DNA of 64,000 nucleotides, taken from contig JAAMPI010000036.1 of NCBI GenBank assembly GCA_013054445.1, positions 1-64,000 of the forward strand, written 5' to 3'. The notes beneath the pieces are model-generated. The model was not told where the DNA came from, did not search any database, and saw only the letters and a list, made by a program, of their open reading frames with translations. Below are positions 12,501 through 23,515 of this stretch, in pieces; the first letter of the stretch is position 1; each line of letters starts with the position of its first letter. The position numbers were made by a program, and so were the translations under genes. Source of the stretch: Cudoniella acicularis (Eukaryota > Ascomycota > Leotiomycetes > Helotiales > Helotiaceae).

Positions 12501-15051
12501 CTGAAAACTGGTTCTTCCCAACTGCCTCTCTGCTTATTCAGCCATCCCGGGTCTTTGAGCTTGTCCGACTTGAAAAACAGGACTTCAGAATCAGCCCCTC
12601 TCCTTGTAGCTCGAGACTTTCGTCTGCTAATATCATGCTCATCATAATACACCCCTGGCACTCCAGCTTGACGTTGCATCTCCTCAAAAGAAGTGTATGT
12701 GGCTTCCTTAATCTTTTCCCGAGATTTAGAAGGGGTTGAAGGGCCACCGGCCTCGTGGTGGCGGTTGTCCTTTCTAGGTCGTCCAGGTTTTCGTTTAGTC
12801 GTTGAAGCTAGAGGGATCTCCACCGATTCCTCAGCGGCTGGAGCGATATTGTCCGCTTGCTGCAGATATTTGGTGGGTGTGGTGATTTGTGGCAAACCAT
12901 TTCCATCAATTCTTAGGCCGGAATTCATCAGAAGGCCGTTTGATACATTTTCATCAGTAGCAGTAGGGATAACTATCGCCTTGTCAATGGCGCCAACAGA
13001 AGCAGGAGGTGGATCATGGGGAACAGTTGATGTATCGTCATGAGTAGGAGGCACGTTCTCATGAATGGAAACAGCAGATTCGGAATGAATTGCGTTTTGG
13101 ATTGCTTCCTCCATAATCTGCTGGGATGGGCTGGTTGTGTCTGGTGTTCGAGTGTTAGGTGTTGAAGTCCAAGTATAATTCTCGAGATCCGGGTCGATAT
13201 TTGGGTCGACGCTCGATTTAACTATTAGCTGCGAGGTTTCCTTGATAGCCGGAGACAGTTGATCGGGTGTGAGTGCCCATAATCTGGCTTCAAGAGATAG
13301 GGATAGACTGTATTGACTGGGAGCAGTGGGTGTAAATTCCGGAGCAGCCAGAGGCCTATGTTCAGCAGGAAACGCATTTTGATGTGTAGGGTAATTGGTT
13401 TGTTGGACTTGTGGGATTGAACTTGGTTTTTGACTACTGGTGCTGCTTTTGCTCTCCCATCTACTCGACAAATTTCCCTGATGCGATTCTGGGAGGTTTG
13501 CTGGCGGAGCTGCACCTTGACTTTGTTCTGGTACAGTTGATGAGTGGGGTGGTACGGCGCCAACCACTGGGATTGAGTCGCGTTTATCTTTGACGGTATC
13601 ATGTTGAGCAGAGGATTCCGATAGTGTTGGAAATCCATTAAAGACAAATGTATTAGGGGCTTGCAAAGAAGAGGTATGTAATGGTACGCTGCGTTCTTTT
13701 AGAATTTCAAATGAAGCTGTTGTTTCCGAAGCGACAGATCTCTGTGTCGTGTCCTCAACTGGCAGCAAAGATTCGGGGAGAACTTTAGACTTTGGCAATC
13801 GACCACTCCTTCTGCGCGGTGCAGAGTTTTGTGCTGCCGCAGTGATGGTAGCAGAAAAATTCTGAGCAGACCCGTTGACTGTGGAGGAGTTTTCAAGGGC
13901 CGCAGGCTGGAAGTCATCTCCCCCCGTAAGTGAATTCTGTAAAGGAGGCTCCTCGGTAACTCTCTTCTTGGGTGGCCGGCCTCTGCGCTTTGGTGCCCCG
14001 GGTGCAGTTTGGATGGGAGCTGGGATGGGAGCTTGGATAGGAGATTGAACATGAGCCTGGATATGAGCTTGCGTGGAATCTTGAATTGGGGTTTGGCCCG
14101 GAGTCTGGCTTGGAGGTTCGTTCGGAATTTGGGTCGAAGTTTGAATTCGAGGTGGAGGTTGAATGAGAAATTGTGTTGCAATTTGACTTGGATTTTGGGT
14201 TGAAGTTTGATCTTGGGTTTGGCCTGGAGCTGGCTTCTTCTTTGGTGGTCGGCCGCGTCGTTTGGGAGGCGGGATTGCCGGGGCTAAAGGCGCTGCTGGA
14301 GAATACTCGGGCTGAACAACGACTTCAGTGGAAGCCTCGAGATTTTCGTTGCTCTCTATCTCGTGAACCATCTGCTGGGTCCGCGAAAGGATCTCGGAAG
14401 GTGGCAGCTGAGGATTACTTGGGTCATTGATTGGTGCTTGCACATCTCCTTGCGAAGCATGAGGAGGATTGTTTTGTGGAGGGTTGCGAAGTGTAATATT
14501 CCTATGACCGAGTTGCAGCAGAGTCACATCCTGCAAGGTCAACTTGCTGAAAATCAAGGCTGTCGTGACGTCGCCAACAAGCACATCATTTTGGTTCGCG
14601 ATGGTTGTCCAAAGTTCGTTTTTGGTGTTTTCATCTGCGGTAAAGACGTTGCCAAACTGTTCAAAAAGACTCGAAATTGAAATGCCTGGAAATTGATCTG
14701 ATCAGCCTTCCAATTCGCAACTCAAGTCAAAACCAAGGAGAAAAAAATGTGATATCGATATCACGTGGAGCCCCTCCAAAGCCCGATGTCGCTGAATGGC
14801 TGAGGCGCAAACACGCGAATGACTCGACGGCTGCACCATCAAGCAAACTGCATGTTTTTTCTGCTTTACAGGCCGTATATAAAGTGCGCTTTGCTCCTCA
14901 AATCAAAGATGTCCATGTGCCTATGTCGCTATGTCGGGACAACTCCGGATCGACAGAACAGAATTAGGGCATCCAGAAACTCACCTTCAGGTTGTGCTTT
15001 GCGAATCGCCCCCAACACCCAATCCATCATTTCTTCTCGTGAGCGCGACAT
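6578..15051 (-). CDS. TFIIIC largest-subunit-like protein (Tfc3/tau138 family)
   Basis: Exon 1 is 15051-14985 (ATG, MSRSREEMMDWVLGAIRKAQ; donor GTGAGT). Exon 2 is 14697-6578, entered at a CAG acceptor. The phases join to about 2728 residues. The N-terminal part (LWTTIANQNDVLVGD and TLQDVTLLQLGHRNI) resembles the first winged-helix segment of fungal Tfc3. A very long Pro/Gln/Ser-rich region follows, with AT-hook motifs (KRRGRPPKKKP, KRRGRPPKKRV, KRKPGRPRK) and a zinc-finger-like segment (FKCDRCGQQYKNDVGLKYH). The C-terminal 650 residues match the fungal Tfc3 C-terminal region (QTLAGGLDRHIDFVLV, YDWNALIDWAF, GWTVGESWWLVVGE). TFIIIC binds the B box of tRNA genes and recruits TFIIIB for RNA polymerase III. 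I did not find the usual B-block domain near the N-terminus. The intron (14984-14698) is long for this genome and could hide an extra exon. Confidence 0.75.
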
Positions 15052-16191
15052 GTCTGATATTGCCTATCGATCATTCTTGAAAACTGAGTCGTGAGCAAAT
15101 GTTTGCCAGATGGTGCGCAAGGTTGGATGTCGAAGTCGCGATGGGTCTGAAGAGGTTGGAATCGCGACTTTTTGGAAAGATTGAGGATCTTTTGGCGGGG
15201 CGGCCAAAATTAAGCGATCACCAAATAAGGCTAGTGCGGGGAAGCTTTAGTGGCTCGCTTAAGATGAAACTGTTCTTGATGTCATGTCCTTCAAGTGCAT
15301 GTTCGAAAAAATGAATAACTTTGTGCACAAAACCCTAAGAGTTTGTTAGAACTTCCCCAAGTCCATAATCACAGGTAGGTGGGAATTGAAAAAAGCGTCG
15401 TAATCACGTGGTAACTCTCTTTTCTTTTCTTTTCCTGTTTTATTTTATGCACAACCCGTTTCCTGAGTTCAAGACACTACAATCCAGGCTTTAACCCCGG
15501 AACGCTCCCTCCCACGGCGGCAAAACCTTGGACAATAATTCCCCGTCTTCTCTCCATTCCAAAAATCCCCGGAGTCGATTTAAAAGCCCAAAAAACACAC
15601 GGTATCTATAGAAATATACAAGAACCAAAGCTCAAAAATCCGCAACACTGTCGCAACCCATGGACCGGAAGGATTCGATACTAAAACATCCTTAGAATAG
15701 TGTGCAACGATCAGCGCATCTCTCATACCCAAAATTCACGACCCGGCAAGTTTTTTCTTTCGATCACTGAATATCCTCATCAGTTGGTTTCGCTAGCATT
15801 TTATGTCGACTTGACCTTTCAAATGCCTCGTAATTAAGCCAATAATATATGTCAAGTGGGGTTTTATATTTCGGGGTTCCATGACATTTTTTCGCAGTAA
15901 ATTTCGAACCTGACTTTTTATTATGCATAGTACTTGGTTAGGTATTTAAAGGTGTTTGGAAGTAGATCAAGAGGGCTGCTTCAACCGTTCACAGGCAAAC
16001 GCGACCATCTGATAAGATAACATTCATTCTTTGAAGGAGTCGTGCACCTGCTGTCGGCGCTAACTTCAATCCGGCGACTCTCTTCACCGCTAATTCCCCA
16101 ACACCACGCAAACATCTCAAAGACGAGGCATCACTCCAGAACCGAAAGAAACAATCCACACTCCTAAAACGCTCAGCCGCATCTGATCACG
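15052..16191. other. Intergenic (divergent promoters)
   Basis: This lies between the TFIIIC start and the ceramidase start, which are transcribed away from each other. It contains pyrimidine-rich tracts (about 15415-15445 and 16080-16150) but no supported gene. Confidence 0.5.
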
Positions 16192-17922
16192 ATGAATTTC
16201 TACCTCGCCTCCGAAGGAGGCTACAAGCCCGCATGGGGACCACCTACATCCACACTGAAGTACGTGGTCCAGAATTCCAGAAATTTCCTACCGTTGCTGA
16301 TTTATATATTTGATAGCTTTTGTGAAGTGGTATGTTTGATTTCTTATGTTCGATGATATACTTCTCCCCGCCACGCCTCGCCACCACCTCAGGTGGGCTT
16401 CCTGTCTCTTTTTTCAAAGGCGAGGAACCCAGTGGGAGTAGGAAGGCGCAGCTTCCGAGATTTATGTCTTAGTACTTCTTTGTGAAGAGCCTCGCAATTT
16501 CCCAATCGGGTCTTGAGGTGTCAAGGGCTAATCTGCGACCGGAGAGAGGTGAGCATGCTACCCCTGACCAATCAGAGGCGCGCTCAGGAGCAGGCGAGGA
16601 AAAGGATTTCACTGCTTATTTTTGAGTTGAGTCGTGTTTGGCTTGGTTCCGGATCGTTCACGGATTCATTTGGATCGTAATGAGAACGGTCTCTCTCCGC
16701 ATTCCACCGACTGCAGGTTTTTTTTTTCATTCTCGCACTTTATGTTGTCGGACTTCAAGAAATGCACAACTTTGATATTGAGGCGAAGCTAATCAAAAAC
16801 CCCAAATCCAGGACTACGAGTTCACCCCTTACATCGCCGAACTCTTCAACACTCTCACCAACATAGCCTACAGCAAGTCCTCCCTCCCCATCCCAATTCT
16901 CCACCCAATAACCCCTCATCAAGTCATCCTTGGCATCCGGGGCATCCTCAACCACCATGCCCTCATCCCAACCGCCTCCCTCTTCAATCTCAAAACCATC
17001 GGTCCCAAACTCCCCTACCTCGCCCTCATAAACCTCGGACTTGCCTCTTCCCTCTTCCATAGTAGCCTAAAATATGGCACGCAAATGTGCGACGAGTTCT
17101 CTATGCTCATCGCGACATTCATCGTCTTCTATCGGCTGCTCTCCTTTTCCCAATCTACCTTCTCCCCACGGTTTCTATTAGTGGGTTTGTGCAGTCTGAT
17201 GGCGTTCGTAGTAATCGCGCAAATTTCGACGGGAGAAAGTACTGTGCAACAAATTGTTTTTACCAGCATAGCGTATGGGCTGTGGCATACTTGTTTTAAG
17301 GTCATTAGCAAATGCGAGGGTGAGCAAAAGTTGAAGAGCAAGATGAGGTGGATGGCTATTAGTGGGATTTGTACGTCTTCTTCTCCTTTCTTTTAAATAT
17401 ATATGTCTGTCTTGATTTTATCTCTCATTCTGTCTACCCTCCCTTCATAATTCAATTTTGAGGAATGAGTGCTGATGAGTGTACGCGCAAAAGCGTTTTT
17501 CATCACAGGCCACATCTGCTGGACGATAGATATGTCCGCGTGTAACACCCTCCGTTCCCTGCGCGAACAGATTGGGATGCCTTGGGCTGCACTGTTGGAA
17601 ATGCATGGCTAGTAAGTTCACTCCCCCCTTGTTCAAATTTAAAGTTCTGATGAAAAATAGTTGGCACATCCTCACCGGAATCGGCGTCTACATCTTCATG
17701 GTGCTAGTGGAGTGTTTAGCTGTAGAGAGAAAAAGCGACATCGCTGCTGATGGCCTGAGGGTATCTAGTGAGGGGAGGTGGCCTTTTATGGTGTTTTTAG
17801 TAGGTGATGAGGGAAAGGAAAAAGAAAAGGGAGAGGGGAAAAGATCTGAGCTTGAGGCGAGGTTAAAAGATTCTGTGCGTGTAGGAGGTGTAAGGAAAAG
17901 GAGGAGTGCTGTGGAATTTTAA
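16192..17922 (+). CDS. Alkaline ceramidase (Ypc1/Ydc1/ACER family)
   Basis: Five exons join in phase to 334 residues: 16192-16259, 16317-16329 (13 nt only), 16812-17370, 17509-17611 and 17661-17922. The family signature is present throughout: the N-terminal WGPPTSTLN-F-CE; SSLFHSSLKYGTQMCDE carrying the Ser, His and Asp of the zinc site; and HGYWHILTGIGVY carrying the two C-terminal zinc histidines. Several hydrophobic segments fit the seven-helix ER membrane fold. The enzyme hydrolyses (dihydro- or phyto-)ceramide to sphingoid base and fatty acid at alkaline pH. The third intron follows the codons for SGI. The C-terminal tail is basic and low in complexity. Family assignment is firm; substrate preference cannot be read from the sequence. 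Confidence 0.9.
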
Positions 17923-18738
17923 ATGCTAAGATTGATGGTTTGTAAATATTTTATACTAGAGGTAGAAGGACAAATAGTTTAATTAACTCATCTAAAGAAA
18001 TCGAAGATGAAAAAGTGTTCTGCTATACTTTATCTAATATTTGTTGGACACAGCAATTCGGACACGTGATACTCCGTACACCTGCTATTTTCTAGACTAT
18101 GTTAACACTTCGAAATATTCACAAGATAGGCATTTTACCTACTTCAGGCGACTTTTCATCTTTTGATCCCCTTTTAAATTATCTCTTATTCTATTTTTAA
18201 TTTTGTTGCAAGTCGCGCATCAGCCTTTGGCGCGAAGAGATCCCACCCCTTTTACCCCTTAAATGCGGGGGAACCTTAACGATACCCCGCACTAATATCT
18301 TCAACCCGACAATCTATATTTAAAACAACGCAACACAAGCCAAGAGGCGCAATTAATCAAAGCGCCAAATAGGCAATATTTTCAAATACAGGTACTATGA
18401 AGGGCCTTGTCCCGGCTCGGGAGATCACCTACATGCATTGTCCGTGAAAGAGTGCCGAGTACCTATTATGTTTATCCGATGAATTAACTCTTCGTTGGTT
18501 TTCAACTGCCGCTCACATCTTTATACGATTTTTAAAATAGTATTCTTTGAGGCTATTGCCCCCTCTTTATTTCGAAGCTTGGTATGCTGTTGTGGTACGG
18601 TGTTGCACTTGGCTGCTGCGCAGGCTGAAATGGCCAAAATGGACAAAATGAGCCAACTCACTTACTTATAACGACCTCCTCCCAATGCCAACTCACTCCT
18701 GAGCTTCAATTACCTCTCAAGCTCACCCAACCTTCAAA
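17923..18738. other. Intergenic
   Basis: Nothing coding was found. A pyrimidine-rich stretch directly precedes the GMC oxidoreductase start, as is common in fungal promoters. Confidence 0.5.
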
Positions 18739-20667
18739 ATGAGCCCACCAAACCCCCTCCTCAGCGCCCTCGGCAAAATCTCCCACCTACTCTCCCTCAC
18801 CCTCTTCCTCACCAGCATCTTCACCTCACCCGCCTCCGCAGCAACAGACACATACGACTACATCGTAATCGGTAGCGGGCCCGGTGGCGGTCCTCTCGCA
18901 TCCAACCTCGCACGAGCAAACTACACCGTTCTGCTCCTTGACGCAGGAGATCAAAGCGTGCAAGGCACCGACGGACAATACCCACCTTCCATCACATGGG
19001 ATTTCTTCGTGAAGCATTATGAGGATAAGGAGCGCACGATGAAGTTCTCACATTTGACGTGGCGGAGGGCAGATGGCTCGTATTGGGTTGGGAGGGACAA
19101 TCCGCCGAGTGATGCGAAGCTTTTGGGGGTTTATTATCCCAGGGGTGCGACGGTGGGCGGGTCGAGTATGATTAATGAGATGTGTACCTTTTTGCCCAGT
19201 GAGAGTGATTGGGATTATATTGTCCAGGTTACGGGGGATAAGTCGTGGAGGTATGTCTCTTATTGCTCTCTGTGAAGTGTGTGGACGAACTGATGCTAAT
19301 ATGGTAACAGCGCCGCGAACATGAGGAAAATCTTCATGCAGATCGAGCACAACAACTACCTCCCGAAAAACACCTCAGGTCATGGCTTCGATGGTTATTT
19401 TCAAGTTGGTCTTGAGAAGCCGAACAAGCTGCAAAATCCAGGCCTGCAAGTTGTTCAAGCAATTGCAGCTTCACTCGGCAAAGATCCAAGCAAGGTGCTT
19501 GATATGGTAAAGACTGATCCCAATGGCGACGATCCCAAACGCGACCAGACGGAGGGTATTTTCGGTCTTCCAAGACATGTTAAGCCTAATTTTGAGCGAT
19601 TCAGCGCGAGGGATTATATTGTGGATACTTTGAATGCGAAGTTCCCCCTCACGCTTCAGATGAATGCTCTTGCAACACGAGTCCTCTTTGGAAACAGCAC
19701 CAAGTGTGGAGCGAAGCCTCGAGCTACTGGAGTGGAATACCTGCAAGGAACGTCATTGTACAAGGGTGATTCTCGATACGTTTCAAGCAACAAGGGAGTG
19801 CTCAAGCAGGCCATAGCCAGAAAGGAAGTCATTATTTCCGGTGGCGCATTCAACTCTCCTCAACTCCTCATGCTGAGCGGTATTGGCCCCCAGGACCAAC
19901 TGAAGCAGTTCAACATCTCCGTTGTAGTGAACTCTCCAGGTGTGGGCAACAATCTGATGGATAACCAGGAGATGCCAGTCGTTGGTCAAGTCACCACAAG
20001 CGGAAGCGGAATGCCAGGTGGCTGCACAATGCTAAAGACCAAACACGCCGCCTACGATGAGCGCGATATCCTGGTCTTCGGAGGCCCCTTCGTTTTCCGC
20101 GGTTTTTGGCCTGCCAATCAAACCAATACTGCCTTACCTCAAGATGCGATTGGAACATACGGGATGTCGATGGTGAAGATGCACCCGCAGAATCATCTTG
20201 GGACCGTGAAGCTTGTCTCCTCCAACCCGCAGGATATGCCGGAGATCAACTTCAACCATTTTGCTGAAGGAAAGGAAATAGACATGGGCGCTATGAAAGA
20301 CACGATCGCGTGGGCTCGAAAGGTGTATGGCAATGTGTCGACGCCTACTGGCCCGGTTCAGTTGTTGGAACCGCCCTGTCCAGCTGGTGTTGATGCGAAT
20401 GGAGCGTGTGGGAAAGCGGATGAGGATTGGATTACTGCGCAGACTTTTGGACATCATCCTACCAGTACTTGCGCCATTGGGAATGATACGAATCCGAATG
20501 CAGTTCTGGATTCGAGATTCAGGGTTCGCGGTGTGAGTGGGTTGAGAGTTGTTGATGCGAGTACATTTCCTAGGATTCCTGGGTCGTTTCCGGTGGTGGC
20601 TACGTTTATGGTTAGTCAGAAGGCGACGAATACGTTGCTTGAGGATGCGAAGTTGGATCAGTGTTAG
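18739..20667 (+). CDS. Secreted GMC-family FAD oxidoreductase (AA3-like)
   Basis: Exons 18739-19250 and 19311-20667 (60-nt intron, GTATGT...AACAG) give 622 residues. A signal peptide is visible (LTLFLTSIFTSPASA, cleavage about residue 34). The FAD-binding dinucleotide motif YDYIVIGSGPGGG follows, then LLLDAGD, the GMC signature 1 region (GATVGGSSMINEM), signature 2 (GGAFNSPQLLMLSGIGP), and the C-terminal catalytic block (TFGHHPTSTCAIG, VVDASTFPRIPGSFPVV). Members oxidise alcohols, sugars or aromatic alcohols and often supply H2O2 outside the cell. The substrate cannot be told from the motifs. The family's second active-site His/Asn is not obvious in PRIPGSFPVV, so activity on typical GMC substrates is uncertain. 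Confidence 0.9.
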
Positions 20668-21410
20668 GTTTGAGAGTCTGGGGAAGGTTGAAAACAAAAG
20701 TTTCTAGGTTTGGAGTGAATATGCGTGCTTATCGCGTGTGAGAGATGTATATAGGTGGGAAGCTGTGGACTTCAAAAGGAATGGCAGGTCTCCGATATAT
20801 ATATACCATTTGAACCAATGTAAATACGTGTCGGTTCTGAATATATGGGTTGTTAATCCAAAAGCCTCACTGTTCACCTGGGGCAGAGTGAATGTAAGTC
20901 GTTCTGCTACTATAACTTCGCACGGTACCAAAGGCTGTCTTACGTTAGGTTGCGTCGTTCAATCAACCATTTAACAATATGCATTTGATAGTAGTGAATT
21001 GAAAGAAACCTACTTCGTTCAATTGCTTTAATAAATCTAGTATCATAAATTATCACTTAGTGGGTTGACCCCTTTTCCACGCAAATCGCAAGTTGGCCGT
21101 TAAGTGAAATAATGAAAACAACACTTCAAAATAATTAAATGATTAGAAGTCATTGAAGCATTATTATTACTTACCAGTATATAAGTCTTGTATAAGAGTA
21201 AAATAGCATAATCATACTACTTCGTCCTAACCCCAAGCCCTTTAGCCCTTTAGCTTTCGAAGTGTTTATATGACAAAATCACGTGACTGGTGAATTCACT
21301 GCAGCTAAGGTTATATTGATTTGATTTCAGATGCGTCCTGTATTTCCTTGATTTGAAAAGAGACCCCAGTAATATACCTCAAGGCGAATAGATTTATGAA
21401 AGTCCCTCAC
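20668..21410. other. Intergenic, AT-rich
   Basis: This is the region 3' of the oxidoreductase and 3' of the leftward pseudogene. No gene or clear repeat was found. Confidence 0.5.
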
Positions 21411-22799
21411 TTAGTCCCGACACTCGTTATTCAAAAATCTCAACCTATCCCTCTCACTCGCCTTCGCCACCACAGGATCAAGAACAATCATCTCGGGCAC
21501 CTCAGCCGGCTCATTCCCTCTCCCACTAGAATGTCTCCCTTCTCCCTCATGTTCAATCATAATCAAATCCTTTTTCCATCCTCCCCCTCGCTATCCAGAG
21601 TCTTCCACCTTCCATCACCACCGAACTCTACGAAAGGACTCCTCCACCCGGCACTAGCAACTACATCCTTGTTCGGAGAATCACTGATTGAAAAGAGTCC
21701 ATTGCCCGCCATGTGCTTTCCCCATCTGCCATCGGCTCGGTATTCGAGTGTCTGTCTGACATTGATGTATTCGCCATCGGCCATCTGTAACATGAATACC
21801 TACTTTCGACCGTGATCACCGCGAGCATAGGCATTTCGGTAGTGTTTCTGGCGTGGTGGCGTCTCGAAGCGGTTATCGATTACCAGGAGTTCGATCTTAA
21901 AGGCGTCAACAACTAGTTGCCAGAGTTCAAGAGTTACGTCGTAATTTTTAGGGTTTTGTTTGGGGTTAGAAGGCGAAAGTTGTTGTTCGAAAGTGCTGAG
22001 GAGATAGAGAGGCGGGATGGGATCATTGTTGCGACGTTGGGCTCGTAGGGAGAGGTCCCGGTATGATTGGTTCCGAGGATGTGAGAGACGTTTCAAGACT
22101 TCCTTCCAGTAGTGCCAAGCGTCTACTTTTAAGACCGACCCTATTTCAAACTATCAATGACCCAATTCTGGGCGCAAGGATGAGGGAGGGAAATTTTTTT
22201 TTTACAGAATCGCTCATCCTCATTCAATTCTAGAGCTAAAGCTTGCCAAAAGGTATTTTGCCTCTCCCTGCACCACGCTATGGGAAGTACTTGCCAGAAC
22301 CCTATTCCAGGCCCATAATGAACATCCGCGAAATAGTATCGCCAGGGATACTGATATACAGCTTCAGGCTCCACCCGCGGCAATGTATCTGGTGGCGATT
22401 TGGGTCAGGGAGGGAAAGCTTGGGCGGTCTCTTAGCCGAGATAGAAGTATCATATTCTTCCTTCAGCTCAGGAGTAGAAATCATGCGCCACGCAGGTTCG
22501 ACATCTATAAATGTTAGCATTTATCCTCATTTCGCTGTAAAATGGATAGGTATTTCACAGTTTTCGAAGGCGAATCTTCTCCGCTCTGCACATATACAAT
22601 CGCCATCTGCTAGCCAATCCTCCAAATCTTAGTAGCTATCCCGGTGATCTTCCGAAGGCTTAAAGCCGGGTAGGCGAAGGATACCATATACAGTTAATTC
22701 GCCTGGTGAGGCTTGACCACGCTCTTCAATGTCAGAGAGGGAGTGGATATCGTAAGCGGTACAGCCTAAGGATGCTGAATAAAAAGTGTCTACCGACAT
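21411..22799 (-). pseudogene. Degenerate unknown protein-coding gene, multiple stops and frameshifts
   Basis: A protein-like reading can be followed from an ATG at 22799 (MSVDTFYSASLGCTAYDIHS) to a TAA at 21413-21411, but only by changing frame. Breaks seen on the minus strand are: a TAA after HRDSY (near 22625); TGA and TAA near 22535, although a 54-nt intron ending CTAAC...TATAG could remove these; a 1-nt shift near 22405; a homopolymer A run near 22195; stops and a shift near 22140; a TAG near 21798 (GRK-stop-VFMLQ); and a 1-nt shift in an A run near 21566, after which the frame continues for about 47 codons. Recognisable blocks include AVYQYPWRYYFADVHYGPG and FIGLWQ-like ELWQLVVDAFKIE. 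I do not recognise the family. The number of independent lesions makes a functional product unlikely. Confidence 0.6.
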
Positions 22800-23515
22800 T
22801 GCGAAAACTTAAAAATGGCCTCACCACTTTTAATGAGTCTGGGTTAGAATTTAGATATAATTGGGATCTCGTAAATTCAAGGTGGAAAAAAAAAACGTAA
22901 TCGTGAAACAAAGAACTAGGGTCGGAGAAATGTAACCAAATGCAAACAGAAACAAAGAGAAAATGAAAGAACTAACATTTAATAATGCTTTAATTTGCGG
23001 CGAGAGAATTCACATGATTTCGCAACCTTCAAAATGGCATGTTCCGGCTTTATTCGCTTAAACTGGTCCCTTCTATTTCCCGAAATGGTGGATGTTGTTT
23101 TAAGATCGCGCGCCCCTCCCCCTCCTGCACATATTTTTATATCGTCTCCTACCACCGTAATCACTACTAGTCGGACTATCACAATATGCTTTTGTTTGCT
23201 CGGTCACGACTAACGGTATACTGCCATCGAATCTGGCTCGATATTTCAGGGCTGTTTTCCCGAAGGTTCCAACAGTTGGTAATAAGCACGCCTCTATTAA
23301 AATGTTTGGAACATTCTTCCGGAGGCTCCAACTGTTGGAAAGCTGCATGCACTGCGCACAACTCACGTCAGCTTCACCACTGGTGACCTGGCATAATACA
23401 AAACGTTTTCATTCCTGTTGTCCTCGTTGCCTTTTTTTTTTCTCTTCTCTTCTGCTTTACGCACTGAGCCACATTCGAACCACACATTTCCTGCTCCAAT
23501 AAAGATTATTTAGTC
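22800..23515. promoter_or_regulatory. Intergenic region with paired palindromes upstream of the hydrolase
   Basis: TTCCAACAGTTGG at 23267-23279 is the exact reverse complement of 23328-23340. Each copy also contains an 11-bp near-palindrome (CCAAC-A/T-GTTGG). The pair lies about 180-250 bp upstream of the hydrolase start, a plausible place for a dimeric transcription-factor site. This is inferred from position and symmetry only. The rest of the interval holds no supported gene. Confidence 0.35.
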
